This document shows positions 25,708 through 34,740 of a DNA stretch of 64,000 nucleotides, one piece after another. This stretch comes from Pseudomonas sp. Root71 (GTDB taxonomy: Bacteria; Pseudomonadota; Gammaproteobacteria; Pseudomonadales; Pseudomonadaceae). The notes under the pieces were generated by a model. That model was not told the origin of the DNA, did not search any database, and saw nothing but the letters and a program-made list of their open reading frames with translations. The stretch's first letter is position 1, and each line of letters opens with the position of its first letter. Location: NCBI RefSeq assembly GCF_001429045.1, contig NZ_LMHY01000029.1, positions 194,936-258,935 on the forward strand, written 5' to 3'. A program made the position numbers and the translations under genes.

Positions 25708-27681
25708 ATGCACACGCCCCTGATCGACCTTTCGGACATCCGCAAAGCCTACGGCGGCGGCGACGCGCCTGAAGTCCACGTGCTGCGCGGCATCGACCTG
25801 TCGATCCATGCCGGGGAGTTCGTGGCGATTGTCGGCGCTTCCGGTTCCGGCAAGTCGACGCTGATGAACATCCTCGGCTGCCTCGACCGCCCGACCTCGG
25901 GCGAATACCGCTTCGCCGGGGAAAACGTCGCCGCCCTGGACAGCGACGAACTGGCCTGGCTGCGGCGTGAAGCCTTCGGGTTTGTGTTCCAGGGCTACCA
26001 CCTGATTCCCTCCGGTTCGGCCCAGGAAAACGTCGAGATGCCGGCGATCTACGCAGGCTTGCCCGCCGCAGAACGCCACGCCCGCGCCGCCGCCCTGCTC
26101 GACCGTCTCGGCCTGGCGTCGCGCACCGGCAACCGCCCGCACCAGCTCTCCGGCGGGCAGCAGCAACGGGTGTCGATTGCCCGCGCGCTGATGAATGGCG
26201 GCCACATCATCCTGGCCGACGAACCCACCGGCGCCCTCGACAGCCACAGCGGCGCCGAAGTCATGGCCCTGCTCGACGAACTGGCGAGCCAGGGCCATGT
26301 GGTGATCCTCATCACCCACGACCGGGAAGTGGCGGCCCGGGCCAAACGCATCATCGAAATTCGCGACGGCGAGATCATCAGCGACAGCGCCCGGGACAAT
26401 CCCGCCGCGCAAAACCCGGCCAACCCCGGCGCCCTGCAAGCCGTCGATTTGCGCAGACGCCTGAGCGAAGGCGCCGAAGCCACCGGCGCCTGGAAAGGCG
26501 AATTGGTCGATGCCGTGCACGCGGCGTGGCGAGTGATGTGGATCAACAAGTTCCGCACCGCCCTGACCCTGCTCGGGATCATCATCGGTGTGGCCTCGGT
26601 GGTGGTGATGCTGGCCGTGGGCGAAGGCAGCAAGCGCCAGGTGATGGCGCAGATGGGCGCGTTCGGTTCCAACATCATTTATCTCAGCGGCTCGGCGCCC
26701 AACCCGCGCACGCCCATGGGCATCGTCACCCTCGATGAGGTCGCCGCGATTGCCAGCCTGCCCCAGGTGATGCGGATCATGCCGGTCAACGGCCAAGAGG
26801 CCGGGGTGCGTTTTGGTAACCTCGACCACTTGAGCTACGTCGGCGGCAACGACACCAACTTCCCGGCGATTTTCAACTGGCCGGTGGTCGAAGGCAGCTA
26901 CTTCACCCACGCCGATGAACAGAACGCCGCGGCGGTCGCGGTGATCGGGCACAAGGTGCGGAGCAAATTGCTCAAGGACGTGACCAACCCGATCGGTCAG
27001 TACATCCTCATCGAAAACGTCCCCTTCCAGGTGGTCGGCGTGCTCGCGGAAAAAGGTGCCAGCTCCGGTGACACCGACAGCGACGACCGCATCGCCATCC
27101 CCTACTCCGCCGCCAGCGTGCGCCTGTTCGGCACCCACAATCCCGAGTACATCGCCATCGCCGCCGCCGATGCGCGCAAGGTCAAGGAGACCGAAAAAGC
27201 CATCGAGCAACTGATGCTGCGCCTGCACGACGGCAAGCACGACTTCGAACTGACCAACAACGCGGCGATGATCCAGGCCGAGGCGCGCACGCAAAACACC
27301 CTGTCGATGATGCTTGGTTCGATTGCGGCGATCTCGCTGCTGGTGGGCGGGATCGGCGTGATGAACATCATGCTCATGACCGTGCGCGAACGGACTCGCG
27401 AGATCGGTATCCGCATGGCCACCGGTGCCCGCCAGCGCGACATCCTGCGCCAGTTCCTCACCGAAGCGGTGATGCTCTCGGTGGTGGGCGGCCTCACCGG
27501 GATTGCCCTGGCGCTGATCGTCGGTGGCGTGCTGATTTTCAGCGAAGTCGCTGTCGCGTTCTCCCTGATAGCGGTGCTGGGCGCCTTCGGCTGCGCCCTG
27601 GTCACCGGTGTCGTTTTCGGCTATATGCCGGCCCGCAAGGCTGCCCGACTCGACCCGGTCACGGCCCTTACCAGTGAATGA
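25708..27681 (+). CDS. pvdT: PvdT, MacB-type ABC transporter of the pyoverdine efflux system
   Basis: A 657-residue fused ATPase/permease. The N-terminal ABC domain has the Walker A GASGSGKSTLMN, signature LSGGQQQRVSIARAL, Walker B HIILADEPTGALD and switch His in ITHDRE. Then a first membrane helix (FRTALTLLGIIIGVASVVVM), a periplasmic domain of about 230 residues, and three C-terminal helices with the FtsX-like motif ending MTVRERTREIGIRMATGA. This is the MacB topology. It couples ATP hydrolysis to passing pyoverdine from the periplasm through PvdR to OpmQ. The ATG directly follows the pvdR stop. Confidence 0.94.
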   Translation: MHTPLIDLSDIRKAYGGGDAPEVHVLRGIDLSIHAGEFVAIVGASGSGKSTLMNILGCLDRPTSGEYRFAGENVAALDSDELAWLRREAFGFVFQGYHLIPSGSAQENVEMPAIYAGLPAAERHARAAALLDRLGLASRTGNRPHQLSGGQQQRVSIARALMNGGHIILADEPTGALDSHSGAEVMALLDELASQGHVVILITHDREVAARAKRIIEIRDGEIISDSARDNPAAQNPANPGALQAVDLRRRLSEGAEATGAWKGELVDAVHAAWRVMWINKFRTALTLLGIIIGVASVVVMLAVGEGSKRQVMAQMGAFGSNIIYLSGSAPNPRTPMGIVTLDEVAAIASLPQVMRIMPVNGQEAGVRFGNLDHLSYVGGNDTNFPAIFNWPVVEGSYFTHADEQNAAAVAVIGHKVRSKLLKDVTNPIGQYILIENVPFQVVGVLAEKGASSGDTDSDDRIAIPYSAASVRLFGTHNPEYIAIAAADARKVKETEKAIEQLMLRLHDGKHDFELTNNAAMIQAEARTQNTLSMMLGSIAAISLLVGGIGVMNIMLMTVRERTREIGIRMATGARQRDILRQFLTEAVMLSVVGGLTGIALALIVGGVLIFSEVAVAFSLIAVLGAFGCALVTGVVFGYMPARKAARLDPVTALTSE

Positions 27682-27688
27682 TCGATTG

Positions 27689-29080
27689 ATGAAGCCGCCA
27701 CTCAGTGTGATAACCCTGTGCCTGTTGCTCAGTGCCTGCGGCACCCCGCCCCAGCGCCCTGACAGCGGCATCCAGCCGCCAGCCGCCTGGCAATCGCCAC
27801 ACACCGCAGGCGCTGTCCATGACAACCAGCAATGGTGGAACCGCTTCGGCAGCCCGCAACTGGGACGCCTGATCGAACAGGCGCGGCTCGGCAGCTACGA
27901 CCTGGCCGCGGCCATCGCCAGAGTACGCCAGGCCCAGGCCGACACGGTGATTGCCGGCGGCTCGCAACTGCCCGAGCTCAAGGCCGGGGTCAACGCCAAT
28001 CGCCAGAAACTGCTGCGCGGCAGCGGCTACAGTCAGCTTGATGCCGACAGCGATAACGACGCCGTCGACTATTTCACGGCGAACCTGACTGCCAGCTACG
28101 AAATCGATTTCTGGGGGGGCCAGCGTGCCACTCGCGACAGTGCGCAATTCAGTCTGCAAGCCAGCGAGTTCGATCAGGCCACGGTGGAACTGACGCTGCT
28201 CAGCGGTGTGGCCAACGGCTACGCGCAAGCCTTGTCGCTGCAGGAGCAGCGCCGCATCGCCGAGTTGAATCTGGCCAACGCCAAAAGCGTGCTGAAACTG
28301 GTGCAGACTCGTTTCGATTCGGGTTCGGCCACGGCCCTGGAACTGGCGCAGCAAAAAAGCCTGGTGGCAGCGCAGCAACGCCAGCTGCCGCTGGTGCAGC
28401 AACAGGCCGAGGATGCACGAATCAACCTCGCCGCCCTGCTCGGCCGCCCGGTTCAGGCGCTGTCGTTGGGTCAGGAACGCTTCGATCAACTGACCTGGCC
28501 GGCGATTGACGCCGGGGTACCCAGCCAGTTGCTCAGTCGCCGCCCGGACATTGCCCGGGCCGAGGCGCAACTGGCCGCCGCCCAGGCCGACGTCACCGTC
28601 GCCCGGGCCGCGATGCTGCCGACCGTGACCCTCACCGCCGAAATCGGCTCCGGTGCCGACCGGGCCGACGATATCCTGCGCAGTCCCTTCTACAACCTCA
28701 CCGCCGGGCTGCTCGCGCCGGTGTTCAACAACGGCCGCCTCGGCGCCCAACGCGACAAGGCCACGGCGCGCCAGGAAGAACTGCTGGAGACCTATCGCGG
28801 GGCGATCATCAACGGCTTCGCCGACGTCGAAAAAGCCCTCAACAGCATCCGCGGGCTGGATCAACAGCGCGGGTGGCAGAGTGAAGAACTGAGCCAGGCG
28901 CAGACCGCCTTCAACATCGCGCAAAGCCGTTATCAGGCCGGGGCCGAGGACTTGCTGACGGTGCTGGAGACCCAGCGCACGCTGTATGCGGCGCAGGATT
29001 TGAATGTGCAACTGCGGTTGTCGCGGATGCAGGCGAGTATTGCGCTATACAAGGCGTTGGGTGGGGGGTGGACAATATGA
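27689..29080 (+). CDS. opmQ: OpmQ, outer-membrane channel lipoprotein of the PvdRT system
   Basis: A 463-residue NodT/OprM-family outer-membrane factor. The signal is a lipobox, LLLSACGTPP, with the lipidated Cys at about 18. The body has the two repeated coiled-coil halves of TolC-like channels, including ASYEIDFWGGQRATRDSAQF, SRRPDIARAEAQLAAAQADV and LSQAQTAFNIAQSRYQAGAE. ATG at 27689 gives a clean lipoprotein signal; a GTG at 27674 overlapping the pvdT stop is the alternative. The gene closes the operon and converges with pvdP over a palindromic repeat. Confidence 0.91.
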   Translation: MKPPLSVITLCLLLSACGTPPQRPDSGIQPPAAWQSPHTAGAVHDNQQWWNRFGSPQLGRLIEQARLGSYDLAAAIARVRQAQADTVIAGGSQLPELKAGVNANRQKLLRGSGYSQLDADSDNDAVDYFTANLTASYEIDFWGGQRATRDSAQFSLQASEFDQATVELTLLSGVANGYAQALSLQEQRRIAELNLANAKSVLKLVQTRFDSGSATALELAQQKSLVAAQQRQLPLVQQQAEDARINLAALLGRPVQALSLGQERFDQLTWPAIDAGVPSQLLSRRPDIARAEAQLAAAQADVTVARAAMLPTVTLTAEIGSGADRADDILRSPFYNLTAGLLAPVFNNGRLGAQRDKATARQEELLETYRGAIINGFADVEKALNSIRGLDQQRGWQSEELSQAQTAFNIAQSRYQAGAEDLLTVLETQRTLYAAQDLNVQLRLSRMQASIALYKALGGGWTI

Positions 29081-29085
29081 GAATC

Positions 29086-29160
29086 AAAAGATCGCAGCCT
29101 GCGGCAGCTCCTACAGGTACGCCGCATAAGCTGTAGGAGCTGCCGCAGGCTGCGATCTTT
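29086..29160. repeat. Palindromic intergenic repeat (family B)
   Basis: AAAGATCGCAGCCTGCGGCA ... and TGCCGCAGGCTGCGATCTTT, arms of about 30 bases with a short loop, between the convergent opmQ and pvdP genes. It may serve as a two-way transcription terminator. Confidence 0.9.
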
Positions 29161-29164
29161 GGCT

Positions 29165-30775
29165 TTATGCCTTGGCCTTCAAATTGCGCGCATACCACGG
29201 TCGCTGCGGCACTTTGCGGAACAGCCCCTTCAGTTTCTTCTCGTCCTCGCCAAAGGTGATGCGCAGCGCCAGCTTCATGGTTTCCGGGTCCATTTCCACT
29301 GACTTACCCACCTGCAACCCCGGCGTGGTGCTGCAGCCATGGGTGGTTGGCCCGAGCCAGGGGTCATCGATCTCGACCCAGCGTCCCGGCGCAAACCATT
29401 GCACACCGTTAACCAGCAACCGACTGACCTGCCCCGGATGAAAACGCTCGTGGGCGCGGAACCAGTCTTCCAGGCGGTCGTCGATCCAGCCGTGGAAATA
29501 CCAGAACACCGGGCTCACATGGGAAGAAAACGGGTCGCCGAGAAAATCGTTTTCCGCTGCAAACCAGCGTGCGGAAAAGTCCGAAGGATCCCGGGCGAAC
29601 GGCACCGGCTGACCGTTCGACGGATCACGGGGCACCGAAGCCCAGCGCATGTGCAGCCAGTCGTGCAGGCCCAGTTCGACCTCCGAGCCGAACTGGCCGA
29701 GGGTCAGCGTCGACAGGTAACGCGGGTCGCGGTAGCGGGATTCCCAGACCTGGAAATTGCTGTGGTACGTCTCGCCAGTCTTGATGTCGCTGACCCATTG
29801 CGTGTACTCGTCATCGTCCTCGGCCAGCCAGGTCGGCGGCAGCGCAGTGCCGTCGTGGTTGTCGAAGTAACGCGCAAAGCCAGGCCGGTCCCGCGCCAGT
29901 TCCGGCTGCGGCAACGGGAAATGCGTCCAGGACGGCAGGTCCTGCATCGACCGCGCCGTGCCGAGCATGTGCCGGTGCATGAAGAAAAAGTCCACGCCCG
30001 AACCGTTGCGATCCTTGCGCTCGCCACGGGCATCGCGCTCCTGGTCCCGAGGGCCGGGCTGCCAGCCGAGCCCGCGCAAGGCGCCGCGCTGGTCTTCGGA
30101 CAGCTTGTGCCACTTGTCCCGGGAGGCATGCCAGAGTTGGTGGAACAGCCGATGCTCCGGTGATACCAGCCAGGCCAGCAGTGCCTTGTTGAGGCCGGCA
30201 CGCTCGCGGGCTTCAGGGAATACCCGTTTGACGGCAATGAATCGATTGTCCTGGGCCGTCAGCATCAGCGGCCGCTTCAGATCCAGCACCCGCCCACTGA
30301 GGCTGCCGCTGCCGGCGTTGCCGAAACCGGCCCAGACCTCGTCCAGGGTCATCTCGAATTCGTATTCGCAACAGCCACTGGCGCCCAGCAGACGCCAGGC
30401 CAGCTGCTTCGGGTTGGCCCCGGACAGATCGCCCAACACTCGGTAACGGGGCTCTTCGCTGGAGCGCAAACGCTCGGCGGTGTCGAGATAACCACTGAAA
30501 CCGCGACCCTTGTGCCCGATGTCGAGGAACACCTCCAGGCCTTCGAGGGGCAAGCCTTCGATACCGGCGTCACGACCTTCGAAACGAATCTGCCAGACCC
30601 CGCGCAAGGTATCCGCCAAGCGTTGGCCGGGGACATCCGCCACATCGAACGAGGCTTCGCCGGGAGTGATGCTCGGGTCCGGCCTGGTCAGTTCGCGATG
30701 CCCGTAATACGCCGCAGGCACGGCGGCACCGGTCAGCGCCAGGCCCGCGAGGAACCATCGTCGAGAAATCGTCAT
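29165..30775 (-). CDS. pvdP: PvdP, periplasmic copper tyrosinase for pyoverdine chromophore formation
   Basis: A 536-residue exported protein with a twin-arginine signal (ISRRWFLAGLALTGAA at 3-18). PvdP oxidises the D-Tyr of ferribactin and drives ring closure to dihydropyoverdine. The N-terminal beta-barrel domain (about 40-190) precedes a tyrosinase-like helical bundle with the expected histidine clusters: HRLFHQLWHASRDKWH, FMHRHMLGTARSM, LGLHDWLHMRWAS and VFWYFHGWIDDR. Length matches PvdP of P. aeruginosa. I chose ATG at 30775 so that the Tat motif sits at the N-terminus; an ATG at 30796 is the alternative. It has its own PvdS promoter, back-to-back with that of pvdMNO. Confidence 0.93.
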   Translation of the reverse strand: MTISRRWFLAGLALTGAAVPAAYYGHRELTRPDPSITPGEASFDVADVPGQRLADTLRGVWQIRFEGRDAGIEGLPLEGLEVFLDIGHKGRGFSGYLDTAERLRSSEEPRYRVLGDLSGANPKQLAWRLLGASGCCEYEFEMTLDEVWAGFGNAGSGSLSGRVLDLKRPLMLTAQDNRFIAVKRVFPEARERAGLNKALLAWLVSPEHRLFHQLWHASRDKWHKLSEDQRGALRGLGWQPGPRDQERDARGERKDRNGSGVDFFFMHRHMLGTARSMQDLPSWTHFPLPQPELARDRPGFARYFDNHDGTALPPTWLAEDDDEYTQWVSDIKTGETYHSNFQVWESRYRDPRYLSTLTLGQFGSEVELGLHDWLHMRWASVPRDPSNGQPVPFARDPSDFSARWFAAENDFLGDPFSSHVSPVFWYFHGWIDDRLEDWFRAHERFHPGQVSRLLVNGVQWFAPGRWVEIDDPWLGPTTHGCSTTPGLQVGKSVEMDPETMKLALRITFGEDEKKLKGLFRKVPQRPWYARNLKAKA

Positions 30776-30820
30776 TGCCCTACCTGTGTCAGCCATGGAG
30801 CAGGCTTTATCCAAGCTAGA

Positions 30821-30844
30821 ACGTTTGTTGCACCGACGAATTTA
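30821..30844 (-). promoter_or_regulatory. PvdS-dependent promoter (IS box) of pvdP
   Basis: On the minus strand TAAAT, 16 bases, CGT, some 45 bases before the chosen pvdP start. The next palindromic repeat begins about 10 bases upstream. Confidence 0.85.
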
Positions 30845-30854
30845 CGGTGCTTTG

Positions 30855-30930
30855 AAAGATCGCAGCCTTCGGCAGCTCCTACAGGTTTATGCCGATCCAA
30901 TGTAGGAGCTGCCGCAGGCTGCGATCTTTT
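30855..30930. repeat. Palindromic intergenic repeat (family B) between two PvdS promoters
   Basis: AAAGATCGCAGCCTTCGGCA ... and TGCCGCAGGCTGCGATCTTT, inverted arms around about 15 bases. It fills nearly all the space between the divergent IS boxes of pvdP and pvdM. Confidence 0.9.
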
Positions 30931-30940
30931 GGGATCAACC

Positions 30941-30964
30941 TAAATTCCATGGCCAGCCACTCGT
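30941..30964 (+). promoter_or_regulatory. PvdS-dependent promoter (IS box) of pvdMNO
   Basis: TAAAT, 16 bases, CGT on the plus strand, about 62 bases before the pvdM start. Confidence 0.85.
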
Positions 30965-31026
30965 TCCCCCCAGATAGCAAAGGCCCCTGCGCCTGCACCG
31001 GGGCGGCGAATCTGACTGAGACGGCA

Positions 31027-32376
31027 ATGACCAAACCACGTTCGAAAAAGGCTCTTTTCATCGGCCTGCCGCTGGCCCTGGCGATCAGCGCGGGGGCAGG
31101 TTTCGCGGCTTGGGACTACGGGTTCAGGGACAACCCCGGCTACCCGGTCAAGGTGATGAAACAGGCCGATCAGTTGCAGGAACGCATCCTCTCGTTCGAC
31201 AGCCATATCACCGTGCCCATGGACTTCGGCACCGCCGGCAACGAAGTCGACAAGGACGGCGAAGGCCAGTTCGACCTGGTCAAGACCGGGCGCGGGCGTC
31301 TGTCCGGGGCGGCGCTGACGATCTTCGGCTGGCCGGAAATCTGGAACGGCCCCAACGCCCCCCATCGCCCTACCGCCGGCTTCGTCGACGAGGCCCGACA
31401 CGAGCAGGAAACCCGCTACAAGATCATCAGCGCCATGGTGCGCGACTTCCCCAACCAGGTGGCCATCGCCTACACCCCCGACGACTTCCGTCGCCTGCAC
31501 GGCGAAGGCAAGTTCGCGGTGTTCATCAGCATGCTCAATGCCTACCCGCTGGGCAACGACCTCAACGCCCTGGACAAGTGGGCAGCGCGCGGCATGCGCA
31601 TGTTCGGCTTCAGCTACGTAGGCAACAACGCCTGGGCCGACTCGTCGCGGCCGCTGCCGTTCTTCAACGATTCGCGGGATGCCCTGGGCGGGCTGTCGGA
31701 CATCGGCAAGCAAGCGGTGCATCGCCTCAACGACCTGGGCGTGATCATCGATGTGTCGCAGATGTCGACCAAGGCCCTGGAGCAAGTGGCGCAACTGAGC
31801 CGCACGCCGATGGTCGCCTCCCACTCGGCGCCGCGTGCCCTGGTGGACATCCCGCGCAACCTCAGCGACCCGGAAATGCAGCTGATCAAGAACAGCGGCG
31901 GCGTGGTGCAGATTGTCGGCTTCCCGACCTACATCCGCCCGCTGAGCCAGGCCACCCAGGACAAGCTCAACGCCCTGCGCGCCCGCTTCGACCTGCAACC
32001 GCTGCAAGGCCTGGAGATGGCCCTGATGCCCGGCGACCCGGTGATCACCGTCTGGCCCGAGCAGCGCTTCGGCGAGTACGCCAGCCAGCTCTATTCAATC
32101 CTCGACGAAGAACCCAAGGCCACCCTCAAGGACTACGGCGATGCGATCGACTACACAGTGAAAAAAATCGGCATCGACCACGTCGGCATCAGTTCCGACT
32201 TCAACGACGGCGGCGGCCTCGATGGCTGGAAAGACGTCAGCGAGGCCCGCAACGTGACCGCCGAACTGATCAGCCGCGGCTACAGCGAAGCCGACATCGC
32301 CAAGCTTTGGGGCGGCAACTTCCTGCGGGTCTGGGACCAGGTGCAGAAGTCCTCCCAGCCTGTGGTCCAGAACTGA
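31027..32376 (+). CDS. pvdM: PvdM, periplasmic dipeptidase-family pyoverdine maturation protein
   Basis: A 449-residue protein of the renal dipeptidase (M19) family; P. aeruginosa PvdM is nearly the same length. An N-terminal hydrophobic signal/anchor (ALFIGLPLALAISAGAGFAA) sends it to the periplasm. Family regions visible are RILSFDSHITVPMDFG, GFSYVGNNAWADSS, GVIIDVSQMSTKALEQ, VASHSAPRALVDIPRNLSD and IDHVGISSDFNDGGG. PvdM is required for chromophore maturation together with PvdP, though its exact reaction was long unclear. I chose ATG at 31027, since the longer frame upstream crosses the promoter. First gene of pvdMNO. Confidence 0.92.
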   Translation: MTKPRSKKALFIGLPLALAISAGAGFAAWDYGFRDNPGYPVKVMKQADQLQERILSFDSHITVPMDFGTAGNEVDKDGEGQFDLVKTGRGRLSGAALTIFGWPEIWNGPNAPHRPTAGFVDEARHEQETRYKIISAMVRDFPNQVAIAYTPDDFRRLHGEGKFAVFISMLNAYPLGNDLNALDKWAARGMRMFGFSYVGNNAWADSSRPLPFFNDSRDALGGLSDIGKQAVHRLNDLGVIIDVSQMSTKALEQVAQLSRTPMVASHSAPRALVDIPRNLSDPEMQLIKNSGGVVQIVGFPTYIRPLSQATQDKLNALRARFDLQPLQGLEMALMPGDPVITVWPEQRFGEYASQLYSILDEEPKATLKDYGDAIDYTVKKIGIDHVGISSDFNDGGGLDGWKDVSEARNVTAELISRGYSEADIAKLWGGNFLRVWDQVQKSSQPVVQN

Positions 32377-32407
32377 TTTTCATCTATTGCCAAAGCGAAC
32401 CGAATCC

Positions 32408-33688
32408 ATGACCAACCGTCGTTCATTCTTAAAGCAGGCCGGCATCCTCGCGGCCGGCCTTCCCTTGGCCTGCGCTGTGAGCCTGCCGGCACGGGCCGCC
32501 AGCTCCGCGCCACTGCCCAAGGACAAATGGGACCAGTTGCGCCAACTCTTCACCCAAGACCCGAATTACCTGCACTTCGCCAACTTCCTGGTGACCTCGC
32601 ATCCGCTGCCTGTGCGTGAAGCCATCGAGATGCACCGCGCCAACCTCGATCGCAACCCGGGCCTGGCCATGGATTGGCATCGCGGCGAAACCGAACGCCG
32701 CGAAGAAGAGGTGCGCGTGTGGGCCGGCCGGTACCTGAAGGCCAAGCCGTCACAGATCGCCCTGACCGGCAGCACCACCGAAGGCCTGGCGATGATCTAT
32801 GCCGGCATCCACGTGCGCCCGGACCAGGAGATCCTCACCAGCGAACACGAGCACTACGCCGCCAACAGCGTGTTCGAATACCGCACCCGGAAGGACGGCA
32901 CCCAGGTTCGCAAGATCAAGTTGTTCGAAGACCCGTACAAGGTCTCGACCGCCGAAGTGCTGGCCGCGATTGAACGCAACATCCGCCCCGAAACCCGCGT
33001 CCTGGGCATGACCTGGGTGCATTCCGGCAGCGGCGTGAAATTGCCCATCGGCGAGATCGGCAAACTGGTTGAAGAGAAAAACCGTGGCCGCGCCGACAAG
33101 GACCGCATCCTCTACGTGATCGATGGCGTCCACGGCTTCGGCGTAGAGAACGTCGATTTCCCGGACATGCACTGCGATTTCTTCATTGCCGGCACCCACA
33201 AATGGATGTTCGGCCCACGGGGCACCGGGATCATCTGCGCCCGCTCCGACGAGCTCAAGGACGTGACCCCGACCATCCCGACCTTCTCCGAAGCCACCCA
33301 GTTCTCCACGGTGATGACCTACGGCGGCTACCACTCGTTCGAACACCGCTGGGCGCTGACCGAGGCCTTCAAATTGCACCTGGAACTGGGCAAGGCCGAG
33401 GTCGCGACGCGCATTCATGCCATCAACAGCTACCTGAAAAAACGCTTGCAGGCACACCCGTCGGTGGAGCTGGTCACGCCACTGTCGCCGGAGTATTCCG
33501 CCGGTTTCACCTTCTTCCGCATCAAGAACCGGGACTGCGAAGCAGTTGCCAATTACCTGATGGATCAGCGTGTGGTGTGCGATGCCGTGGACCGTGATGT
33601 CGGGCCGATCATTCGTGTGTCACCGGGGCTACTCAATACCCAAGCGCACATCGACCGCCTGATGGAACTGCTGGCCAACCAGGTCTGA
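32408..33688 (+). CDS. pvdN: PvdN, Tat-exported PLP-dependent enzyme modifying the pyoverdine side chain
   Basis: A 426-residue fold-type I pyridoxal-phosphate enzyme with a twin-arginine signal (TNRRSFLKQAGILAAGLPLA). The PLP lysine is in the conserved FFIAGTHKWMFGPRGTG, near residue 266. GSTTEGLAMIYAG and YVIDGVHGFGVENVDF are the usual phosphate- and ring-binding regions of this aminotransferase class V group. PvdN converts the glutamic-acid side chain on the chromophore to succinamide in the periplasm. Start ATG at 32408, 31 bases after the pvdM stop; pvdO follows 16 bases after its end. The operon is read from the pvdM IS box. Confidence 0.94.
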   Translation: MTNRRSFLKQAGILAAGLPLACAVSLPARAASSAPLPKDKWDQLRQLFTQDPNYLHFANFLVTSHPLPVREAIEMHRANLDRNPGLAMDWHRGETERREEEVRVWAGRYLKAKPSQIALTGSTTEGLAMIYAGIHVRPDQEILTSEHEHYAANSVFEYRTRKDGTQVRKIKLFEDPYKVSTAEVLAAIERNIRPETRVLGMTWVHSGSGVKLPIGEIGKLVEEKNRGRADKDRILYVIDGVHGFGVENVDFPDMHCDFFIAGTHKWMFGPRGTGIICARSDELKDVTPTIPTFSEATQFSTVMTYGGYHSFEHRWALTEAFKLHLELGKAEVATRIHAINSYLKKRLQAHPSVELVTPLSPEYSAGFTFFRIKNRDCEAVANYLMDQRVVCDAVDRDVGPIIRVSPGLLNTQAHIDRLMELLANQV

Positions 33689-33704
33689 CTGAGCGAGAGC
33701 CATT

Positions 33705-34577
33705 ATGAAAAGCACCCTGAAAAAACTCGGCACCCTGACGCTGTTGGCCGTGCTCGGCAGCGCCTTGCCCGGCCTCGCCCAGGCCTACACCGCGCCCTTG
33801 CCCGGCAAGGTCTTCAAGGATTGCCGTAACTGCCCGGAAATGGTGGTGTTGCCCGCCGGCACCTTCACCATGGGCACCCCGGACGACGAAGTCGGCCGCG
33901 AACCTGATGAAGGCCCGATGCATGAGGTGACGTTCGACAAACCCTTTGCCATGAGCCGCTACCAGATCACCGCCGGCGAATGGGCCCAATACATGAAGGA
34001 AACCGGGATCACCCTGCCCGATGGCGACACCCGCCCCGGCCGCGAGTGCATCAACGGCAAGCCACGTTATCCACAGGGCCCGCGTCAGCCGGCGGTGTGC
34101 ATGAACTTCGCCGAGGTCAGTGCCTACGTCGCCTGGCTGTCAATGAAGACCGGCCAACACTACCACATCGTCAGCGAGGCCCAGCGCGAGTACGCCGCCC
34201 GTGCCGGGTCAAAGGGAGCGTTCCCCTTCCCGTTCGACCCCGGCACCGAGTACAGCATCGCCACACACGCCAACACCTACGGCCCCACCGATGGCTACAG
34301 CTATTCCTCACCCGTGGGCAGCTATCCGGCGAATGCCTTCGGCCTGTACGACATGCACGGCAATGTCTACGAGTGGATCGCCGATTGCTATCACCCGGAC
34401 TATGTCGGTGCGCCCACCGATGGCAGCGCCTGGACCGAACCGAACTGCGACACCCTGCGCATCCGTGGCAACGACTGGGGCGAGGCGCCTGTGTTTTCCC
34501 GCTCGGGCAACCGCAATGACATCGACCCGCAAACCCGTGGCGACTGGATCGGTTTCCGTGTAGTGCGCACGCTCTAA
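33705..34577 (+). CDS. pvdO: PvdO, periplasmic FGE-like oxidase of pyoverdine maturation
   Basis: A 290-residue protein with a Sec signal peptide (LGTLTLLAVLGSALPGLAQA) and a formylglycine-generating-enzyme-like domain: FKDCRNCPEMVVLPAGTFTM, PFAMSRYQITAGEWAQY, VSEAQREYAARAG, GLYDMHGNVYEWIADCY and GFRVVRTL at the very end. PvdO carries out the last oxidation, dihydropyoverdine to pyoverdine. Third gene of pvdMNO. In P. aeruginosa pvdF comes next; here a repeat and then pvdE follow directly. Confidence 0.94.
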   Translation: MKSTLKKLGTLTLLAVLGSALPGLAQAYTAPLPGKVFKDCRNCPEMVVLPAGTFTMGTPDDEVGREPDEGPMHEVTFDKPFAMSRYQITAGEWAQYMKETGITLPDGDTRPGRECINGKPRYPQGPRQPAVCMNFAEVSAYVAWLSMKTGQHYHIVSEAQREYAARAGSKGAFPFPFDPGTEYSIATHANTYGPTDGYSYSSPVGSYPANAFGLYDMHGNVYEWIADCYHPDYVGAPTDGSAWTEPNCDTLRIRGNDWGEAPVFSRSGNRNDIDPQTRGDWIGFRVVRTL

Positions 34578-34589
34578 TCCCCACCAACC

Positions 34590-34697
34590 CTTGTGGGAGC
34601 GGCGGTGCGGCGATCCGACTTGCTCGCGAAGGCGTCGTGTCAGTCAACATCAAGTTTTCTGATCCACCGCTTTCGCGAGCAAGCTCGCTCCCACAGG
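34590..34697. repeat. REP-type palindromic repeat pair (family A), left arm altered
   Basis: The right copy TTTCGCGAGCAAGCTCGCTC is standard. In the left copy the palindrome core is replaced (GTGGGAGCGGCGGTGCGGCG, then ATCCGACTTGCTCGCGAA). It occupies the place between pvdO and pvdE where pvdF lies in P. aeruginosa. Confidence 0.85.
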
Positions 34698-34716
34698 TTT
34701 TGCATCGTCCACCCTT

Positions 34717-34740
34717 TAAATTAAGCCCTCCATCAGACGT
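34717..34740 (+). promoter_or_regulatory. PvdS-dependent promoter (IS box) of pvdE
   Basis: TAAAT, 16 bases, CGT, about 43 bases before the pvdE start. Confidence 0.85.

Noticed and set aside
25549..27825. A 758-codon open frame on the minus strand
   Set aside because: Antisense to pvdT and to parts of pvdR and opmQ, with composition of a mirror frame.
24304..30930. Family B palindromes as transcription terminators or small RNAs of the pvd genes
   Set aside because: They recur almost unchanged in three places, so they are better described as dispersed repeats; only the copy between opmQ and pvdP is well placed to terminate.
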